A DNA stretch of 64,000 nucleotides from Thuidium tamariscinum (taxonomy: Eukaryota > Streptophyta > Bryopsida > Hypnales > Thuidiaceae). The notes under the pieces were generated by a model that saw only the letters and a list, made by a program, of their open reading frames with translations, made no database searches and had not been told where the DNA came from. This document shows positions 57,462 to 64,000 of this stretch, in pieces (positions within the stretch are counted from its first letter, which is position 1; every line of letters starts with the position of its first letter). Both the position numbers and the translations under genes were made by a program. Location of the stretch: contig OX344749.2 in assembly GCA_947034885.2 (NCBI GenBank), forward strand, positions 34,405,182 to 34,469,181. The letters run 5' to 3'.

Positions 57462-60400
57462 ATGGGAGCTTGGGATCAATTGCGTGCAGGTCTAGAAGCA
57501 GTACTTCCGAGTGCTCGCTATGTCAGTGATGAGCGTCATTGTATATCAGCAAGCGCAATGCCATCTACTACTGGTGATGGCGATAGAGGGGATCATGCAC
57601 AAAAGGAAAAGATTGCCGTCATTGGGAGTGGGAATTGGGGCAGTGTCGCAGCCAAGTTGGTGGCGACCAATGCCAGATCACAATCATGCTTTCATGGTAT
57701 GCATGTTGGTTGCATTGTGCATTAGCGCAGTTTATATGAAATTTTGCGTGGTTCTACTACACCCAAGCCTCTCTGATGTCACTTTGTAATTGTGCACATT
57801 CTGTTAAGTGTGTACTAAGAATTTATCCCATTGCGCACTCATTTGATTCGACAACTTTGACATTTCAAATCTGAGGAAGTGTGCAAGCCGTGTCATTACA
57901 GAGGGTTGAGTGTATGGACTGGACAGATGAAGTACGGATGTGGGTTTCTGAGGAGATTTTAGCAAGTGGAGAGGAGCTAACCGACGTCATCAACAAGAAG
58001 AATGTTAAGAGTCTTAAACCTTTTGAACACTGCCATTTTCAGAGATCCCCAAAGTCTTTGTTCTTTTTCTTCCGTTCGAAAACTACGCAATTATATTGAC
58101 CTCTCAAGGATCAAGGATTCATGATATAATAAAAATGACCAACTGGATTGATCCTATTGTGATGATTCAATAACTCGGATGGGGACGAAGTTTATAGTGG
58201 TGAGGAACATTGCATGTTTTGTGTCGAATAATAAATAAAATGAGTAAGATAAGTAAGTTCCTACTCAAAACTGCTAAGTTAAGCATAAGGCTGGAATTGA
58301 GTCTCTTGTTCTTTCAGAGCGTAATCTTGGGTACTGTGTCCGACTTCTGATGACCCATGTTTTGAACCCTGTTTTGATGAAGGACAGGAGAATGTGAAGT
58401 ATCTGCCAAACGTGAACCTCGGTTGGAATGTTATTGCGGATTCAAGTCTCGAGAATACTGGTAGTTCTTGTTTTCGTCTCTTAATCTCTATGTGTTTCTC
58501 TTTCCGTCTTGAACAGAAGCTACCCTTACACTTGCATCCTGCGTATTTTGGCTAGTAGCTTGAGTTTTGGCTCTTTGTCAATGTAGATTTGTCGAGTGTA
58601 TTAGCAACAAGGTAACGTTCTTTGAGTGCGCCTGCACTTATTCCTCGAAGTATAGTTCTATCACAACTTCATTTTGATGGATGCTTGGAAGGGACAACAA
58701 CTGGGAGGAACCTTAAGCTACTGCAGTGGCAAATATGCTCTTGTGACTAGATTTTCAGTTTTATCTTCACTTCACCTTGATTGACGTTTGAAAGGAAGGA
58801 ACCCTGGAAGATAGTCTTGCAATCTGTCGCTCTTATCAGTTACTGTCTCATGTGCATCAGATTTCCAAAGGAAGCCTTGTTGCAGGGATCTAGGGCTAAC
58901 GTGGATACATTTTGCGAGGGGAGATCAGTGAAGGATGCAACTATGCTAGTGTTCTGTACACCGCATCAATTTGTGGAATCCATTTGCAAGAAACTGAAGG
59001 GGAAAGTGAATTCTAATGCCAAGGCTATATCCCTCATAAAAGGAATGGAGGTACGTGGAGGCTTCCCTCTTTTGACATTCGTTATGGTTTTGTCTTTTAT
59101 TCATTCATGGTTGAGATCCAGGGTGAGTTTTATGAGGTTTGTTGTAGATTTGCAGTATTGCAAAGATAGCTATTTTCTCAAATATCTTTTGACGTCCATG
59201 AGGTTGTTTTACATTGAGAATGGCCATTTTGTTAGCACATTTGTTGAAGGATCGAATCCAGGTTTGGTCTTTATTGTGGGTGTTACTCTTTCGTCTGGAA
59301 ATGACAAACAGAGGGTCGGTAGTGTTTTTTGATATCCTATTTTCATGTTTGGTATTAAAGGTGACAGCAGAGGGCCCAGTTCTGCTGTCGAGCGTAATAA
59401 CGGAGCATCTTGGTGTTGACTGTTCGGTGCTTATGGGGGCAAATATTGCGAATGAGGTATATACCTTGGCCAATACTATCGGTGGAAGCGCCAATGTTGG
59501 CACTGTTATTCTCTTACCTCAACTCCAGGCGGACTCTTGAAATTTTGCCAAAAAAGAGCATTGACTAATTTCGTTTTTGCTGGTTGTCGTATCGCGAAAG
59601 ACTCTGGGTTTTTGGCAAATGAATTGATGCTGTGAGTCCATCACCTCTTGTCACTTATAATGCAAGCGTACATTCAGGTGGCCATGGAACAGTTCAGTGA
59701 AGCAACTGTTGGTTTCCGATCAGACACGAGAACAGCAAGATGTTGGGTTCAAGCTTTTGGCACTCCATATTTCCACGTTGCAGCTGTAAGTTACCAATCA
59801 CTGAATCTGGGGACAATCTACAGCCGTCATCTTGATGGAGTCTGCAGTGTGCTTGTCCCTGGTTTGTGAGTGGCCTTGGTAAGGCTGCTGCAAAATTTTA
59901 TACTCAATTGGATCACATTGCTGAAAGAGATGCTTGTTGATGAGTTGACATGACAGCGCATATTGTCTTGCTTTTGCAGGTACATGATGTTGAAGGAGTT
60001 GAACTCTGTGGTACATTGAAAAACGTGGTGGCAATTGCCGCAGGTAGTCATCAAGTCCCACTGAATGCTGAAGTGTTTCGTCCTCATAAATGAACTCCCT
60101 TCATATCATAATTATGAGGTTTATGAATTTTTTTCCAAATATTTAGGTTTTCGGTAAATTAGACTATTCCAAGATTTTTTTAATGCAATATGAGCATGAA
60201 ACAACTCATGGGGAAACCTCTCTATGAAAAGCTACTTGCAAGGTGTTTATGTTACTCTTTCCAATAGTTCATGAGCTTTTCAAAATGGTTTAAGAAAATG
60301 AGGAAGTCTCCTCATGATCATCCTATTTAATTGTCATCTTTCTTGTTGTTATTGATGTCCAGAAATCACAAAAATGTCAAAATTTTCTGAATATCCTATT

Positions 60401-62095
60401 TAGACATCACTCTAGTAGTATTTCAGCTCCTTAAATGAGAAATTTTGTGTTTCCTAGGATTTGTGGACGGTTTGGGGATGGGCATCAACAGCAAGGTCTA
60501 TTTTTTCAATCTCTTTCGTTAGTCAATTTGCTTTACAATTCAAAGTGTCTTGTGTATGTTGCACTCGTTATTCTTGCATACTTTGTTGTTGCTTGTTGTT
60601 TACAGTATCTGTTTGCAGGCTGCTATTATTCGAATCGGGCTAAACGAGATGATTTGTTTTTCAAAGTTGCTATTCCCGACTGTTAGTGATGCCACCTTCT
60701 TTGAGAGTTGTGGCATAGCAGACCTCATCACCACTTGTTGTAATTTTCTCGACCACCTCTCAAATATACTAGTGTCAAAGCTTTTGTAATCTTAGACTGT
60801 TTGAATAATTTCTTAACTTCATCTTGCAAGAACCTTCCTTATGACATGGAGAGGTCTCTCTATGGTCATAATGATAACATGAAGGCCTCCATGTAGTATA
60901 TTCTAGCATTGTAACCATTAAGAGACCTCTCTATGAATCACAAAGAGAAGGTTATTAGAAATGCCACTCTTCAAGCGGATCATTTAAGAGATGCATAGAA
61001 GTGTGCTTATCAGGCCATTGATGGCCCCTTGCCATGATAGTTAACTTACACCTTTTGCAGATCTTGCAGTTGTTAATGTTAATTAGTTGAAACCACATTA
61101 TGAATCATGAAGTGAATGAGTAGGGTACTTTAGTTTTTTCAAATATTTTTGCAGTTGGGGGGCGCAACAAGAAAGTTGCCGAGGCATTTGCACGAAGCGG
61201 TGGAAAGAGGTGAGCGAACAAGCAATGCCCCTTAGTGCTGAGCATATTACCTTCACAGTAAATATCCATCAGGAGAAAAGTTTTTGTAGATTTCGTCCTT
61301 GAATTTCATTCAATTCCCAAGTGTTTGACCTCGTGTTTTCCTAAAAGCCGACACTTCTAAGATTCAGAGGGCGAATTTCTTCTTGTCTACTTTTATAAGC
61401 AGTTTTTGAATCTTCTTTGTTCTTTTTGGTGGAGGTTTTCATTCTTATGTGTTATTTCATGGCAATATTGTACCAGATCTTTTGACGAGCTTGAGGCAGA
61501 GTTATTGGGAGGTCAAAAACTTCAGGTAGGCTCTTAATCAAAACTTTCGTTTGAGTTCCTGATTTGAAGAATTGTGAATTAGGTGAATCAGTTGCTCTCA
61601 TTCCAACTACTTATGGCAATATAATAAGGGTCTCAGAGTGAGCGACTTCAACTGCAAAATTTCTGCTTTCTTTTTATTTGAACCCCCAATTCTCATTTGA
61701 AACACTAGCGCTGAAGACTGGGTGTATATAAAGTCTCATTTTCAAATCACCTCTTATTGCGGAATGCAAATACAGTACCGCGCTTTGATCCCCTATTGAG
61801 TATTGTTGATCTTGTAATGTTCTTGTAATGCTTGGCTTAGTATATCACAGAAGCATTTGAAAATGTAGACATCACCTTGCTTGATCTTAACGTGATTTCG
61901 GGCGTCTGTGTTTTACAGGGGGTATTAACAGCTGCCGAAGTGTTCCTAGTGTTGAAGACACGGGGCTGGGAGGACAGGTTCCCACTATTTGCAACTGTAC
62001 ACAAGATCGCTACCCACCACCTGCCTCCATCTGCCATTGTCGAGCTCGACCAGAAACCTCACAAGCTCATCTCCCAAATCCCAGTGTATCAATAA
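57462..62095 (+). CDS. GPDH: NAD-dependent glycerol-3-phosphate dehydrogenase
   Basis: Reduces dihydroxyacetone phosphate to glycerol-3-phosphate with NADH, for glycerolipids and redox shuttling. Twelve exons join in frame: 57462-57696, 57927-58003, 58388-58460, 58929-59050, 59361-59456, 59678-59785, 59980-60043, 60458-60495, 60619-60739, 61155-61209, 61477-61525, 61919-62095; 404 aa. Seen: [16 protein letters not shown] (NAD loop, Gly 55/57/60), [68 protein letters not shown] and LPPSAIVE. The Lys in LIKG, Lys-Asn in LKNV, Asp and Thr in DLITTC and Arg-Asn in GRN match the catalytic and substrate residues of the eukaryotic family. About 49 residues precede the NAD fold; the real start may lie further upstream. 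Donor GTTAAG of exon 2 is weak. An inverted pseudogene copy lies at 38.2-41.7 kb. Confidence 0.93.
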
Positions 62096-62761
62096 GGTGG
62101 ACACCCCTTGTTTCCTACAATTTATAAAAATCAGCATCTTTATTAAAATTGTCATTAAATTTGAATTTTGTGAAATTGGTGGTATTCCACAAACCAAAAG
62201 TTGTGACATATATCTTCACAAAGGTCTCATTTCATGCCACAAACTAAGACAACCTGTATAGATTTAGGTTTTAGGCCGCACAGCTTAAACGACACCAAAG
62301 TAATGGAATATCGCCACTTGTTGGTGATTTCAGTTAATAGCATTTGTTGGTGAATATGACAGGTGCAAGTTTCTTTTAGTGGATCGTCCAATTGAAATCA
62401 TTTTTTTCTAATGAATCTCTTATGGAATTTTGAAAGTCAAACTAGGTGTATTATGAAGTTAGTGCCAGGTCAGAATCTAATTATTAACCCTTCATCAATC
62501 ATCAAAACATGAAAATTCTGATCGAGGAAGATTTTAGTATTGAGTTTTACCCCACATGCAGGAGGAAATTAAAGATTGCCACTTGAAAGCTGCAGGATGA
62601 TTAGCATGGTGATGTGGTTGTAAAAAATGATGTTTTTTCAAGTGCGAGTGATTTTTGACTTGTAGGTGTGTGGCAATTCGACTACAATTCTATTCCAATT
62701 GTTTGAATTCAAGGGGAGGAGGCCGATTGTGTCAACACAGGCAACATCTGTGCGGCCGGCA

Positions 62762-62884
62762 GTGTCAGATTATTTGGCTGAGGAGCTTCTGAAAAGAAAT
62801 TCTGGTCATTTTTTCTCGAATGGACTAGCTGCACTACAAAAAGAACAGATCCTTTCGCAATACAAATTTTACTTGTCAAATTGA
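62762..62884 (+). CDS. Conserved terminal reading frame, copy C (partial)
   Basis: Open frame from at least 62666 to a stop at 62882-62884, of which the last 40 codons (VSDYLAEELLKRNSGHFFSN, GLAALQKEQILSQY) are shared with copies A and B. Lies 570 bp beyond the GPDH stop on the same strand and 180 bp from the convergent NmrA copy C stop. Possibly the last exon of a gene whose other exons I cannot find. No domain recognised. Confidence 0.4.
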   Translation: MSDYLAEELLKRNSGHFFSNGLAALQKEQILSQYKFYLSN

Positions 62885-63064
62885 TGAATGCTTCATTCCA
62901 TGTCAGCTACCCAAGGAAATCTCGCATGGGGTACACGTATCTACCGTCATGTAACAAGGCTACTCAAGTCTTTATTGATTATGTCTGATGTGTTGCTATG
63001 AAAATGATCCACACTTTGATATGAACATCTGACTTGACATCAACGTTGCAGAGCACCGATCGAT

Positions 63065-64000
63065 CTACAAGAAAGCGTCCTTATGTTGGGCGAGAATTTC
63101 ATCAAGCGTGATGCCTTTGCGGCCCAACACATTCTCCAAGTCCGGCGCAACGTGGCTGAAAGTACTATTGCGCTTGAAGGAGTCGAGCTCCGTAAACACA
63201 TCAGCTGCTTCATCTTTTTCCGCTTCAGTGCCCGGGTAAAAACTCTTGATCGTCTGCTTGTGCTCTTCCGGCGTCAGGTTCACAAACGTCACCTTCTTCC
63301 CAATTGCTTTGCTGATCTTCTCCGCCAGCAATGACTCTGTGATCACCTCCTCATCCAGATTGTATACCTAGAAAGTAAAGCGTGATTTCACACAAAGTTA
63401 TTGCCCGTCACACATCAAAACACCTCATGATTCTAAACACACGAAAAGAATTGGTGAAAATTCACCACTACTACCTTGTTGGCATGCTTCTCTGGATGAG
63501 CCAACGCCGCCGCAGCCACTGCACCGATGTCCGACACCGACACGCTCGTCCAGAGGCCATCTCCGGCGCTGCTCTTGAACTCGCCTGTGTGCTTGATGGA
63601 CGGGGCCAACCACCCGGTTGCGTTCTCGTGGAACCAGGCGGCTCTCAGAGCAGTGTAGGAGATTCCGGATTCTCTCAGCGCTTTCTCATTGTCACGGTGG
63701 CTCAAGAGCTTAAGGTAGGGAACCATTTGTATGGTTTGAAGAGTGGCCCATTTGCAATGCAAGCAACAACCAAACACATGACTGGTAAGAAATGAGAAAT
63801 ACCTTCGGAGGCATTCCGAAACCGGTGTACGTGTATCTAAAACGAGGTCTCAAAACTTTGGTCGTTACTAAGGCTTCTATAGATACCCTTCATTTCCTGT
63901 AACAGAGTTATAGTTCAGAACAGTCCGCATGATTTGTGAAATCCAGTGATAAGTTTTGAATACAATCACAAAACAGTGGTGAAATACTATTTTACAATCA
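63065..64000 (-). CDS. NmrA-like NAD(P)-binding protein, copy C (5' end outside window)
   Basis: Exon 4 (63367-63065, 303 nt) and exon 3 (63708-63475, 234 nt) have exactly the lengths and splice sites of copies A and B; exons 1 and 2, with the dinucleotide-binding loop, lie beyond 64000. Exon 3 reads HRDNEKALRESGISYTALRA, WFHENATGWLAPSIK; exon 4 matches copy B over YNLDEEVITESL and KQTIKSFYPG. One visible difference is GWLAP where A has AYLAP and B has AFLAP, next to the presumed substrate pocket. No breaks seen in the visible part. Confidence 0.85.

Noticed and set aside
1-64000. tRNA or rRNA genes
   Set aside because: No cloverleaf-like box A/B pairs or rRNA cores were noticed by eye; a tRNA scan could still find one.

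Overview
The window looks like nuclear DNA of a plant of the streptophyte line. The genes have many short exons with GT-AG introns. One gene encodes a plastid triose-phosphate/phosphate translocator with a transit-like N-terminus, and another a eukaryote-type NAD glycerol-3-phosphate dehydrogenase (GPDH). The spaces between genes are AT-rich and full of plant-type DNA transposons (CACTA, Stowaway-like, Tourist-like, hAT-like, Mutator-like) plus a decayed Ty1/copia element. A non-seed plant (bryophyte, lycophyte or charophyte alga) is my guess; nothing I can read fixes the species.

Layout: 1-8.5 kb is intergenic and packed with small inverted-repeat transposons. 8.74-12.97 kb is the translocator gene (+, 11 exons, all joining in frame to 430 codons). 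13-17.5 kb is intergenic with a three-unit tandem repeat and a nested element. 18.66-24.17 kb (+) holds a class-3 lipase/EDS1-like reading frame followed directly by a P-loop GTPase-like reading frame; whether these are two genes, one fusion, or a damaged fusion cannot be settled from sequence alone. 24.2-27 kb is intergenic.

27.4-30.3 kb, 42.0-44.3 kb and 62.76-64.0 kb are three copies of a duplicated unit. Each holds a four-exon NmrA-like NAD(P)-binding gene (-) and, convergent with it, a short conserved + strand terminal reading frame. The third copy runs off the window. The second unit is joined to an inverted, internally deleted and 3'-truncated copy of the GPDH gene (38.2-41.7 kb), and the first to a fragment of that gene's 5' end. 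The intact GPDH gene (+, 12 exons, about 404 codons) lies at 57.46-62.10 kb, just before the third unit. The region is therefore a segmental-duplication cluster broken up by later transposon insertions: a hAT-like element with an 8-bp target duplication in the GPDH pseudogene, a Mutator-like element with a near-9-bp target duplication, and a CACTA MITE that splits an unknown reading frame near 47.7-48.0 kb. 49.85-56.3 kb is a degenerate copia element.

By function, the translocator (triose-P export from plastids) and GPDH (DHAP to glycerol-3-P) act on connected metabolites, but nothing suggests co-regulation. The most unusual gene content is the lipase-like plus GTPase-like pair at 18.7-24.2 kb.
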